Below, piece after piece: positions 33,001 through 45,950 of a stretch of 64,000 nt of DNA (its first letter is position 1; each line of letters starts with the position of its first letter). Below the pieces are notes generated by a model. It had not been told where the DNA came from and made no database searches. It saw nothing but the letters and a program-made list of their open reading frames with translations. Made by a program: the position numbers and the translations under genes. The stretch comes from Cryptomeria japonica (lineage: Eukaryota; Streptophyta; Pinopsida; Cupressales; Cupressaceae): contig NC_081409.1 in the NCBI RefSeq assembly GCF_030272615.1, positions 238,913,832 through 238,977,831 on the forward strand, given 5' to 3'.

Positions 33001-36000
33001 TTAAGCTTCCTAAGTGCTTAGGAGATCAAAATGTAAATTACCCCCTACTTTCATTAAAGAAAAAATAAATATTTATTTTTATTGTGATGTTCTTAATCGA
33101 CAATACTTCTTATGTAACAACCATCTCTCTCATCATCAATGATATCTTCCATCCCCATCACCTCTCTCCTTTGTGTGGTATCAATGACTTTGAGCCAAGT
33201 TTGAATTGCTCTCAACATATCAATTATATCTACAACGCGGGTTGCTTAAGTGTTTATTGCACATCCTCTTCAAAATTTGTGAGCCATCTTCTCTTGTTCA
33301 CCTATAACATGGAAACACTTCCACGGTTAATTAATTTTATGAAAAATATTACAAACTCATCTCTAGGACTTACTATAACAAATATCAACCATAAGACTAC
33401 AGATATCACTACCATTAATAGTATTATGTGTGCTAACATAGAGAACTGATGCAAACTATTTTATCATAAATGTGTACAAAGAGGAACATTGATTAATATT
33501 ATACAAGAAGTGCAATCTACAAATATTACATTCATGTCATTATTAACAAAATTGAATTTGATGCTTCCCTAACAATTTGAAGCTAATATATCATCAAAAA
33601 ACCTACTTGTAGCCATATAATATAAGCATGACACATTAAAATTCAATATGTGGCCCAAGGAATGACCTTAACCATCCCATTGCAAAACTAGAAGCTAAAT
33701 ATTACATTTGTAAACAATAAGTTAGTATCGTAAATCATTTGATAGGTGTGAAAATCTCAAAATTCCATCCAAGTGGAATGTCATTTTCCATGTGAATATA
33801 TTATTTTATTTTACAATATATCAAATGGTTGAAACTAAACCTAAGACTTGCATTGTGTATAACACCTAGTCAATAAGATGAAGTGAACACATCATCATCT
33901 ATAATAGCTAAGTGATTACTCAAATATTTCAATTTGTAACCATCTCATACGATTGATTTTAAACACTTTTTGTGAAGGCGTCATGATAACAATATCTTCT
34001 TCATTAAAAAGTGATATAATAGCATCCAAGTTGTAACAAACATCTTGCATAAACCAAAAAGATTTCATTCAGATTTTTTTGTTTCCTTGCAAGTTTATAA
34101 CAATGATCTAGTCAAAACATGATCATTGTAGCTTGTGGTTCTTCCCACAATAGCATTTTAAACTTATTATTACATATGTAGCAACAATTCATTAAATTTT
34201 AAAACTCAATGGACATGTGGAGGTTCATGGTATGAACATCATGAAGATCCAAGTTTCCCAACTATGAGCTATCAAAATACATACTTCATGCAATAGTGAT
34301 TTTGCAGGACCTTGTAGATGGCCTTTGCAATGAGAATATAAGAATCACTCATGACCATTTGAAAGTAAACAAGTTAAGAGATGAAATATAGGAAGTGGAA
34401 AAAAATGTTCAATAGTAAAACTAAGGCTTTGCATTGCAATATAATTAGAGAGTTCTGAATTTTGCACATATTGGTGCCCATATATCATTGAAGGCTTGAG
34501 GCCTCATGTTGTACAACCATTCCAACAAACTATAATGTACTTCATGATTTTGAATTAAGAATTATCAACTCTATTAAATGTTTCATTGAGTTATGTTGAG
34601 TGTTATGTAAGGCGCTATAAGGCACCCCACGAGACAATAGCTAAGAAAACACATTTTTATTTTGAAACATTGTGAAATACTTACAACATTATTGTGCAAA
34701 TGCGTCCAATATCACAATATGACATCACACAAGCATAAGACTAAACACTTGTGGGATGAAATCACCATGATGAACCTATGAGAGGGGGAGGAAACATAAA
34801 TGACAATCAGGTGCTAACCTATGATAGTGTTCTCTCATGACACAAAATCCAATTAGGACGAGGGAATGATCAACCTTCAATCCACTGAACAAAAACTCTA
34901 AAAAACACAACTAGTGAACAAGCCTACACAAGAGGCTGCCTAATTAGGAACTACAAACCCTCCAACCAATTAGAAAGAAAAGTCACAACTAAGCATAGAC
35001 ATGTTTCTTAAGGCATGGAGATACCATATCCTTGATGTACAACACTTTTTGATTAACGACCACATGGAAAGACACTAATCCTAGGGGAACAACTTTTGTA
35101 TACAAAGTTTCCCCAAGAACTTGCTACAAACCTAACAAATAACTCAATGATATAAAATGGGGCACAAGAGGACACTAGTGCCCAAAGGGGATACTAGCAC
35201 CTAGGTGGGACATTAACACTCCTTCTCAAGTGTCCACGTTGTTGGTATGTGGCAACTAATCATACTTTCAAGCTTAAATTTTGGTAATTTCAACAATTGT
35301 GTTTTCTCCCAAAATAAATTAACAAGGGAGTGTAAAGTGGAAAAGCCCCTCTTGTAGCACTTGAGGGGACTATCCCCTCCACAAGTGGCCTGAAGGTGGA
35401 GCCCATTGTAGGGTTCTGGGAGCAACATCCCCAATAAAGCAAAAATTATCCATTACTTAATAAAGGAGTCGATTGTTAATTTGGTATGTAAATCAACCTT
35501 TGTAAAATTTCAACAAGGCTTGATAAATAAGTGGTTGTGAAATATGAAAAAAGTCATGAGATTATAATTTATTTCTTTATTGGATAATAGAAGAAGTTGA
35601 CAATTGTTTCTTTGTGGATATAGCCCACATTGGGCGAACCATGTTAAATCTATGTTATTATTTTTGAATGTTTAGTTTTGCATTATATTTAATGTTGTTT
35701 ATTGCTCTGGTTTGCTTAAACCCTAACACAAGATTTGCATTACAGTCTAAATTTTGTGTTTGAGTCCCATGTCAACTCTATAATCATGGGCTAGTGTTGG
35801 TATCTTGACTAATAAGCAAAATAAAACAAAGGTTTGGTCCCTACAACATGCCTAACCCATGGGAATTACAACTAAGGACATATAACCAAAATTAAACTCT
35901 GAAAAATGACAAAAATGACTCAAAGTCCACAAATGTCCTATATCGTTAGTTTCACCATGTTGGAATATAGTCACTTGGGCCACAAACACAATCACACCAA

Positions 36001-37133
36001 ACAAGAGGGAGTAGGTTCACATAGAACACAAAGCATGCATTCATCACACATGGCATGCCAGAGTCGCCCAACATAAACAAAGAAAGATAGAGTATCATTC
36101 TCAAAGCCAAAAGGACTAAATCTAGGAGAGAAAGTAGGCAAGGTCATTAGAATGCCCTCAAGTACTAGCCAAGTGGAATCAATACAACTTTTGCAAGAAA
36201 CGAGGTTTCTCAACTAAACAAGCACTCAAAGTCACCCACTGATCACATAAGGGATGATGTGTCATAACTCTCAAGAGCAACTGAAAAAAGGCATAATGAC
36301 TAAATTTATAAGTTCGTCATATTCACAAACTTGAATGTGGCATAGAAAACCAAACACAAAATTTTGAACACGTTCTTCAAAAGATCTTCACAAAAATACA
36401 TAAAGCAAACATGAAATCCCCTATTACAAAAAAATCTAAATTCATTTTCAAAATTCAAAATTTTTGGATTACTTTTTAAGAGAAAAAACCATAAATAAGA
36501 AGATTTCATTAGTGGAGCTCAAAGTTTAAAATTCAAATTTCCAAAAACAAAAACTACCCTTATGATTCAAATATGAACAACTACTGACTTAAGCAAAAAA
36601 AATTGAATTTAGACCATCTTAGAAAAATTTTGGCATGGTGAGGGCACAAAATGATGTTTTTCAAAAAAATCAAAAATAAATTTAATCCTTCGAATTGAAT
36701 CCTACAAATGAAGTCTTATGCTTCCTTGGGATGGACATGGCATCTGAGGTGCAAAGAAAGTGAAGAAACAATAGAGGGAGAGAGAAATACCTCAAATTCA
36801 ATCAAATACAAACTCACATTTTGTCCTATTTTCATGCAAATTTGGTGAAGGAAAGCACACACAAGATCAAACAATCTTTCATGAATCTAATTCCTATGCC
36901 TATTCTCATTTCAACCGATCTACAAGTAGCCAAATCCACCATGAATTCCAATTAAATGAGAAGATGGTTTTGGGAACACTTTTCTTCGAAAAATGAAAAA
37001 TGCAAATAGTGGAATTCTCAAACCCTTTTTGAACCTCCTTTTCTATTTTCTATTTTCCTATATTCAATATTTCTTTTTATTTATAATTTCTAATTCTTTT
37101 CCCCAAAATGCAATTAAGTAAAAATATGACATT
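33001..37133. other. AT-rich intergenic DNA, no gene seen
   Basis: About 4.1 kb with only short frames lacking recognisable protein similarity. No tandem repeats or RNA genes were noticed. It ends at the 5 bp target duplication of the solo LTR. It may be older transposon remains. Confidence 0.5.
37129..37133. repeat. Target-site duplication, left copy
   Basis: acatt directly before TGTAATGCCCC; the same five bases follow the element at 41031. Confidence 0.85.
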
Positions 37134-38540
37134 TGTAATGCCCCGCCAGGAAACCCCGAAGGGATTAAGCTAAAACGCACGAATGGAGTGCAATAATTTT
37201 TATTTTTTTTAAGTTAAACACAACCTAATGATACAACGAGATATCAAAGAAGAAATTATATAGTGGAAGACATCAACTAACACCTAAAGAGTTTCCCAAC
37301 GCGGTTACTTTATTCCAAATTTAACTTAACTCAAGACAAGATAATACTTATACAAAGAATAATTTCTTTCATTAAGACTAAATCATAGGTAACATATGAA
37401 TACATCCATTAAGGTTAAAATATAGCTAATATCAAGATTGAAAATGTAAATAACCCAAATGAAGTTCATCCATTAGAATTAAAATTTAATCATACCTTTC
37501 GTTAATATTTTTCTTATTAAAATTTAAGTCGCGCATCTAATTAATAACACACTTGAATTTCACCATAACTAACGAGATATTTCCATGCATACTTAATTTC
37601 CTAAATATACTCCATTATTACAAACTAAATTCTTTCATGATCCAATTTACTGCATTTAAAAGACATGCATTTACAATTAATTTCATCTAATCCACTTCAT
37701 GCATTCTAACATAATGTCATTCATACATGCTAAAACTGAAAAAGAAAACATAAGTACAAAAGCAACACATAACACCAAAGTGATTTTGGAGTTCACCCCT
37801 AGAGGGCTACATCTTCGGGTCTGCTCAACTGCAAGACCCCTCTATTCATTTAAATTAGTTAAGGGTACATAAGTTCCACATCATTTACATTCCTGCCACC
37901 AAGGCGAATCATACCAATAAACAACCGACCACATTGGTCAATAATTACATCAATGATCCCTACATAGAAACGGATCCAATTGAACACATTTAAACTGATA
38001 CAAGGTCCACTGCCCGAAAATACTCTAACTAGAGACCTGACCCGCTATGGTCAACCACAAGTCAACACTTGACATTCACATACAGAACAAGACCAGTCAA
38101 AACACCATCACAAGGCAACGACCAAACTAGAAACAGAAGACATAAACAGGTACCCCAAATCATCCAACGACACGGTCCAAACAAATATATCAACATAGGA
38201 CACAATGACAACTCAACCAGAATTGTAATAAAATTAAACTTGACTGATAACACCATCTACACAAGATCCTATTATAGGCAATCTTTTCTTTAAACAATCA
38301 AGAACATAATTAAATAGATTTTTCCAGAAGACGAGGAAGTACAACTATATTAATAAATCCATCTTGTCATTTCTCCAATAAAGTTAAATAAATTCACATA
38401 TGAATTAAACTACTAATATATTTCCAATAAGAACATCGAATTTAAAATTATAAGCTTTTTTTTCTTTTTTCTAAAATTACAAAATTTTAAATTCTTTATT
38501 CATATAACAAAAATCTTTAAATTGACAAATAAAAATTAAA

Positions 38541-38641
<101 letters not shown>

Positions 38642-38779
38642 ACATTATAATTATTTTAATATTATTTATTTATTATTTATTTTATTTTTATTTTTTTATT
38701 AAAAAAACCAAATAACAAATAAAATAATAAATAAAATTTAAAAATTAAAAATTACATTTAAACTCTAAAATAACTACCC

Positions 38780-38965
38780 TAAGGCAACATTGTTGCCATA
38801 TGGCAGTCAACGCTACCCTTGGGTAGCGTTGTTGCCCTATGGTAGCACATGCTACCTATGGGTAGTGCTACTGCCCTAAGGCAACAGCCGCTACCATTAG
38901 GTAGCGTTGCTGCCCTATGGCAGCAGCCACTACCATGGGTAGTGCCACGTGGGTAGAGGCAATGC
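38780..38965. repeat. 39 bp tandem repeat of small palindromes, about four units
   Basis: Each 39 bp unit carries a palindrome of the form gctacc-N-ggtagc (cgctacccttgggtagcg, tgctacctatgggtagtg, cgctaccattaggtagcg, cactaccatgggtagtg). Each is joined by a second dyad of the gcaac/gttgc or gctgcc/ggcagc type. On the minus strand this makes a 13-residue periodic frame (GSGCCHRAATLPN), which is a by-product of the 39 bp period. Confidence 0.85.
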
Positions 38966-40774
38966 CTCCCCACAAAAATTAATAAATTAATTTTTTTATA
39001 TATTTTTTTTTTTATGTATAAAAATTTTAACATTAATTTCAATAAAAACAATATTTTTTCAATAATTCCATTTTCACATAATTTAATCTTTCATATATAT
39101 ATTTTTTTTATTTAATTAACCCAAATAAATTTAATGTATAATTAAATTTATTTTCTTAAGGTAATAAAAACCATTTCATAGAGATTCCATAAATAAACAA
39201 AACTGTCGTAACTAAAAATCAAACGAGAGAAGTTAATTTCTCAGATAAATACCCTTTTTCACCAATCTTGCAATTCTCCATGCGTCATAAAATCTTGACA
39301 AATTTTTTATAATAATTTTCTTAACTTTTCCAAAATTACATTCTTCCCATAAACTAGAAATACACATCAGGCATGAATTTTTAAAACAAAACTCGAATTC
39401 ACCAGAAGAGGGTTTTGGGTTTGACAATAATTTACACACACATCATTCAGAGAGAAATGGAAGAAATAGAATTATTTTCTAAAAATCAACAATCAAAGAA
39501 GCCACCCAACCTGGTATTGCTTTCCTGGAAGAATTTTGTAGAAGAGCCCTAATCTTTTCCACAAGCTTCCAATAAATTTCTTCACCTAATTCCTTGACCT
39601 GTTTCCTGTGTATCTAAAATAAAAACCTATTCCCTATTTAAACTAAAATTCTAGGTTCAATAGCTTTTCTCAAAAACCTAAATTTAGAATAAAAGTAATT
39701 TTATTTTATTTTCTAATTTTATAACAAAAGACAAGCTAACATGCAATAATTAAAAACCATTATTCTTTCTTCTCTTTTCTCATGCAAATTAATTAATTTT
39801 CTAAATAAAGAATTAAAACAATACTTTAATTCCAATTAATTCTTTTATTCATTTTTTTTTAATTTATTCTTTTATTTATTTATTTAAAATTCTAGGAACA
39901 ATAAATATAATTAATCTAATTTATTTTTCCACTAAAATTTAAATAAAAATATATTTCTAATATCATGCAACTTGCAACTTAATTTAATTAATTAATTAAT
40001 TAAGTTTATGGAATTATCTCATAGTTGAATTGTTTATGCATTGAGATTATAAATTTAGTTAATTAAAAGAAATGTTTTTCTCCCTCATTTAATTTTTAAT
40101 TAACAAAGCTAATAGTTGCATTTCACAATATTAATAAGGGTAAAATATTTTTAATCAAATTAAATTCTCAAAATCAAGCTTACACACTATATAAAATAAA
40201 TATGAATAAAACTCACTTTTCTAATCAAAATTGATTTTCTTAAATAATTAAAATTAATCTTTCTATTCCAAAAAGCAAAAGAGATTAAATTATTTCTATT
40301 TCGAATAAATTTAAATCTTTCCTTTTTAAAATGCATAAACTGAATAAATTCGTTATTTAAAAGTAACCATTAAATTAAACTCACTACAAAAATAAATAGA
40401 GTGACCTTTTTAATTAATGATTAATCACATAAAAGAAACCTATTTATTTTAATTCCTCAATTACTAATGCGTAAATGAACACATTAAATCAAAATAAATA
40501 CTTAGGGTTAAATAATCTATATACCACACACCAAGCACGCAAACCAAGTAAGCCAACCAATTACTCGACCCGCAAACCCAAATGAAAAGAAAACTAACGG
40601 AACACAAGCGACGCTCATTTGAGTATGACTAGGGTAAACTGAAGGTTTTACGACCACCTAACCCAAATTCTAAGGATGAAAGAGGTATACTCAACCCTGC
40701 GAATCTAGGTGAAGATGAACCTTACACCTAGGTGGTAATGTACCTACAATCTCCTGCAACCAAGAGTTAGACAA

Positions 40775-40776
<2 letters not shown>

Positions 40777-40815
<39 letters not shown>
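40777..40815. repeat. TA dinucleotide microsatellite (39 bp)
   Basis: Alternating AT following acaagc, inside the solo LTR. Confidence 0.95.
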
Positions 40816-40817
<2 letters not shown>

Positions 40818-41030
40818 GAAGAAGTTAGCTCAAGATTAATAACAAGAATCAAGAGGACAGTTTAAACTTACATAAGAATCAATGCGAAAGCACATTAACA
40901 GATACTCATAATAATCATAATATTTGACTAAACATTACCTCATGGTAATTCAACCATTCAAGATTGCCACATAAAAAGTCAACCAAGGTCAAACCGGTTT
41001 TACAAAGCTGTCTAGGGTAGGGGTACTACA

Positions 41031-41035
41031 ACATT
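41031..41035. repeat. Target-site duplication, right copy
   Basis: acatt, identical to 37129-37133. Confidence 0.85.
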
Positions 41036-41827
41036 CAACGAATTTCATGTACAATATATATAATTAGACAATAAAATCAAATCTATATATGTATTTCCAA
41101 CCCAAGGAATCTTTCAAAATTTTATATCTTAAATTAATATATTTTTCCAAGCAATCAAGTCAAAGTGAATATCTCACAATAGTTTATTATCATATTTTTA
41201 TGGACAAGTGAATCAAATTTATAATCTTATCAAACAAGATATTCCGAGCATAATTTACTTAACCCTTGTTTTGCCAATTCCATAGAAATATAACATTAAA
41301 TAGAGACACAATAATTTAACTCATTAATTTTATTTATGACTAATCACGAAATTTCAACTATCATTGAAATCATGCATTTACTTGTATTTTGAAACAAAAT
41401 TTGATTCCAAAATCACCTCCAATTTGGATTGGAATTGACACAAGGTAAAACATGACACGTCACATTCAATTCTAATTCAATCGGGTATAACAATGGAATG
41501 GCCTAATGTCACATATTTAAAGTAACTACCATTAGAGAATAACTTAGACCTATCAATTCAAGTGAAATAATTCCATGTACCTACATACTCAATTCCCACA
41601 TTAAGCATGCATGCCACATGTACATGATAGTCGAAACACAAGATAACATCCCAACGAGGTAACATATTACAACCATCATAAGCATAAACCAATACATCTA
41701 CGTGTCATAATCATGAAGCATCAATTCAGAACCAAAATGATAATACACATGGTACCAGCCCAAAATTTTGGTCATTTTTCCCCAACATTTTTTTTATTTA
41801 GTGTCATATGCCTTAGTTGGACCTTAA
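41036..41827. other. AT-rich DNA between the solo LTR and the Copia element, no gene seen
   Basis: Probably continuous with the sequence left of 37129 before the solo LTR's parent inserted. No ORF or repeat of note. Confidence 0.5.
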
Positions 41828-43040
41828 TGTTAGGATAATTGGTGGACAACTGAGAGAGGGGGGGTGAATTAGTTGTCAACAGATTATAAAACTTTAAACA
41901 CACAAAACCTTTTACCAGAATGCATAAACCAAATACCGGAATAGCAGATATAACAATTAAGCACAAACATATATCACAGAACAATTACCAACCATCCATA
42001 ACACATAACACTGAGATTTGTACCTGGAAAACCCAGTAAAGGGAAAAACCACGGTGGGAAGCCTACCCACAGTCAAATAATACTTCTACAGCAAGTATGT
42101 GATTACAATAAGAGGGGCTTGCACATGCAGGAAGGCCAACAGCCTAGAGCGCATTGCTCATCACAAAAGGAGCCTCACTGACTACAAAATAAATCCAAAC
42201 TAAAATTCGAAAAGATGAGTGAACTGCAAGAATAGCATCTCCTATGCCTGAGTACAATTCTTGTTAAGCTCAATACCAAAGGTCTTAAACCTCTTACACA
42301 AACCCAATTCGATCACCTATGATCGACCAAAACCTCTGCATATGATTACAACTTTATTTGCACACAGATAATCTCATAACCCATACCATGATCTACAAAG
42401 ATATCTTACATCATATTTATACCAACCTGGGACCTAAACAATTAGGTTGGCCACCTAAACGATAATACAATATATCTGTTACATAATCCCATGAACCAAT
42501 GATAAATCAAGTCGGCCTAAGATGGAAACAACATAAACCAAACAATAAATTCAACCAGTGATGCATCAGGAGCATCAACCAACACGTTACATAAACCGGT
42601 CCATAATATAGTAGAATAAAACCAAACCCAAAATAGTTCGCAATAAACCAAATTAAACACCACGAACAACTGGAATAGGAACATGATAACCATCAGCATC
42701 CTGATAACCTTCTAGAAACCGCACCAACACCACTTATCGGATTCATCAAAAGATCTTCATCAAAGCGTTGTCGGTAAAACCCTTACCGGTAACCAAAAGG
42801 CTTACTAAAATATATGATAGTCATCAAATCCTGAACCAACTGAATGTGATACGCATCAAGAACACATGAATAACCAATCCAAACCAATTCCAATAGCCGA
42901 ACCAAACCAGAGACAAATATCCAAATCAACATGATAATCCAACCACTTTACCGAAACTTGGTAGACAACAAAACGGCTAGTGTTGACATCAATGACAAAC
43001 ATCAATGGAACACATAATCAATTCCTCCAAATTGCCAATA
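41828..43040 (-). repeat. 3' LTR of the first Copia element
   Basis: On the plus strand it reads TGTTAGGATAATTGG to ATTGCCAATA; the inner terminus has TA where TG is expected on the coding strand. It aligns with 47660-48615. The stretch 42108-42188, reverse-complemented, matches 24905-24978 of the polymerase-less LTR. Confidence 0.85.
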
Positions 43041-43054
43041 ATCTCCCCCTTTGG
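43041..43054 (-). promoter_or_regulatory. Polypurine tract of the first Copia element
   Basis: Plus strand atctccccctttgg, i.e. ccaaagggggagat on the coding strand, abutting the LTR. It is identical to the tract at 30224. Confidence 0.85.
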
Positions 43055-43489
43055 CATTGATGGCAACACTAGATGTGAAAAACATCCAAGTGCCAAGAAT
43101 TGTCAAACAAGTCTCCCCCAATGGAAGACATCCAAGAAACTCTCCAAGATGACATGACAATGAAGTTCTGAACCAACAGACCAAACTCCCCCTGTGAATG
43201 ATATCCCTGTTAAGCTTTGTTTTTCATATAAATATCTCCCCCCCTTTGACATCAATGCCATAAATCTGACATAAACATCAAAGAAAAATCATAAAACCTC
43301 TGAACCACATGGCTGACTACTCCCTCTGAGTAGTAGCATCAACACATCAATCCAGAATGAATGATAGTTTTAATAATGCATGTCGGACTGATGCTAATCA
43401 ACATCACTCAAGTTTCTACCAGAGGGGAAGATACTCCCAATCTGTCTTTGAAGTACTCAAATGATTCCTTAGGCAAAGGTTTAGTGACG

Positions 43490-44240
43490 ATATCTGCAAT
43501 CTACTATTTAGTGTTCACATAAACCAGTCTAACTTCAATTGCTTCCACCTTATCCTTCAAAAAATTATATTTGATAGAAATGTGCTTAGTCTTAGAATGA
43601 AATACTAGATTCTTTGATATGTCAATAGCAGCAGAGTTATCACAGTGAATAACTATCGGTTCATTGCAATATACCCTTATATCCTTCAACATTTGTTTTA
43701 TCCATAGAACTTGTGTACAATTAGTAGCAGCAGCAACACACTCAGCTTTGGCAGTAGATAAAGAAGTACATGATTGTTTCTTGTTGATCCATGAAACAAG
43801 TTTCTTTCCAAGAAAGAAAAAACTCCACCGGATGTGCTCTTCCGGTCATTAACATCTCCAGCCCAATCAATATTTGTATATGCACATTGTAAAGTCATCA
43901 TTTTTAGGATACCACAAACCATACTCAGTTGTTCCTCCTTGCAAGTACCTGAAAATCCTTTTCACCGTACTTTCATGATTCTCTCTAGGATCACTCTGAT
44001 ATCTTGATACAATACAAACTGCATTCATTATATTCAGTCTAGTTTGAGTCAGATATAACAAACCTCCAATCATAGATTTATACCTTGTAGGATTTATCGG
44101 AGTTGATGCATCATTCTTTGTCAATTTCTCGCTTGTAACCAGAGGAGTACCAACCGGTTTAGAATTTTCCATACAAAATTTCTTCAACAACTCTCTAGCA
44201 TACTTAGTTTGATGGATGAAAATACCTTTATCATTCTAAC
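43490..44240 (-). pseudogene. Copia RNase H and connection region (broken)
   Basis: Three overlapping minus-strand frames give successive parts: SKPVGTPLVTSEKLTKND with LLYLTQTRLNIMNAV (43867-44190), then DWAGDVNDRKSTSGGVFSFL (43698-43922), then VIHCDNSAAIDISKN with KTKHISIKYNFLKD (43504-43692). These are the hallmark motifs of Copia RNase H. Frame changes near 43870 and 43700 break it. Confidence 0.85.
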
Positions 44241-44300
44241 TAATCTGCAAACCTAAGAAAAATGTCATCTCTCGAATCATAGACATCTCAGATTCATTCT

Positions 44301-44996
44301 TCATATTATCAGAGAATTCCATACAAACTTATCCTCACCTCCAAAAATGACATCATCAACAAAGACTTCAACAATCAATATGTCATCATTAGTGATCTTG
44401 TAATGTAAGTTGTTGTCAACATTACCTTTAGTGAAACCAAGCTTCGAAAGATATTTGTCCAATTTAGCATACCAAGCTCTAGGGGCTTGTTTCAATCTAT
44501 ATAAAGCTTTCTTTAACCTACAAACCATGTTTTTGTCATCTGAAAGTGAAAATCCATAACGTATCTCAATGTAAATTTCCTCTTCAAGATCTCTATACAA
44601 AAATACACACTTAACATCCATCTGATAAACCTTGTATTTCTTATAGGCGGCATAAGCAAGAAATAATCGTGTAGCTTCAATCCTAGCTACCGGAGCAAAA
44701 GTCTCGTCATAATCAATTCCTTCCTTCTGAGAATATCCTTTGCATACCAATCTAGCCTTATTCTTCACAACTTGTCCATCCTCATTCAATTTATTTCTTA
44801 AGACTCGTTTAGTTCCAATAACATTCTTATTTTTAGGTCGGGGAACTAAAGTCCATGTGTTGTTCTTTTCAATCTGATCTAATTCCTCTTCCATAGCTCT
44901 CATCCAACATTCATCTTTACAGGCTTCAATAACTAATGTCGATTCAACTTGATAAATTAAACATACCTCATCAACTGCCAACCTTCTTCTTGTCAT
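44301..44996 (-). pseudogene. Copia reverse transcriptase (broken)
   Basis: A 231-codon frame includes NNTWTLVPRPKNKNVIG, ARLVCKGYSQKEGIDYDETF, YQMDVKCVFLY, KKALYRLKQAPRAWY and the active-site FVDDVIFGG. Catalytic Asp residues are kept, but the conserved FLNG following MDVK is altered to FLYR and the frame ends shortly after the FVDD box. Confidence 0.9.
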
Positions 44997-45950
44997 TACT
45001 CCTTTGTTCCTGTCTCCAATGATCTGATCTTCTGAATGATTTAACCTTACATACCTAGGAGTCTTCTGACTTTATGTTTCTTTGCTCTGATCTTCAGTTA
45101 CTGTTGAATTTTATTATACTATCGAGGTAACCGGTTCAACATTCTATTCCAGTACAGGTGCTACCGGTTTAGTTATGATCATCTCCACTTTTGGTTCTCT
45201 CTCATAAGTTCTGATTTGACCTTTATACAATTCATCCACCTTGACTTTAGCACTCTTCACAATTCTCTGCAATCTTTTGTTAAAACATCTATATGCTTTG
45301 GTTTCATTAGAAATGAGAAATATCCCTTCATCACTTCTAGGATCAAACTTTCCAATGGGATCATCTATTTTGATATAGCATATACTACCAAAGATTCTGA
45401 AATACTTAACTGAAGGTGTATGACCAAACCATAACTCATAAGGTGTCTTACCGGTGTCTCCTTTGATATGAACTCCGTTGAATGTGTATAGTGTTGTGCT
45501 GACAACTTCTCTCCACTAGATATGAGGCAGATTAGCTTCCAATATCATAGTTCTAGCTGCATCCAAGATAGTTATGTTCTTTCTTTCCACAACACCATTT
45601 TGCTGAGGTGTTCGGGGTGCAGAGAACTGTCTCCTTATCCCATACTTCTCTCAATAACTGTTAAATTCATCGGATGTGAATTCACCACCCTGATCTAACC
45701 TTAAGCATTTAATCTTCAACCTTGTCTTTGTCTCAACTTTAGCTTTAAAGATCTTAAACTTTTCAAAAGCTTCAGATTTCTCCCTTAGAAAAGTAACTCA
45801 CATCATTCTAGAATAGTCATCAAAGATTAGCATGAAATATCTATCACCCTGAAAACCTTTTATTCTAGTAGGATCACACAAATAAGTATGAATAAGATCA
45901 AGATCATTAGATTTGTCTTGTATACTCTTAAAATAAGTTTTGACTTGCTT
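44997..45950 (-). pseudogene. Copia integrase core and C-terminal part (broken)
   Basis: Minus-strand translation shows RLDQGGEFTSDEFN, an in-frame stop, then TPQQNGVVERKN near 45580-45620 and KTPYELWFGHTPSVKYFRIF near 45420-45460. These are the D, E and C-terminal landmarks of Copia integrase. Several stops interrupt it. Confidence 0.8.

Noticed and set aside
38779-39051. Minus-strand Cys-rich periodic ORF
   Set aside because: The 13-residue period simply reflects the 39 bp repeat of DNA palindromes inside a solo LTR.
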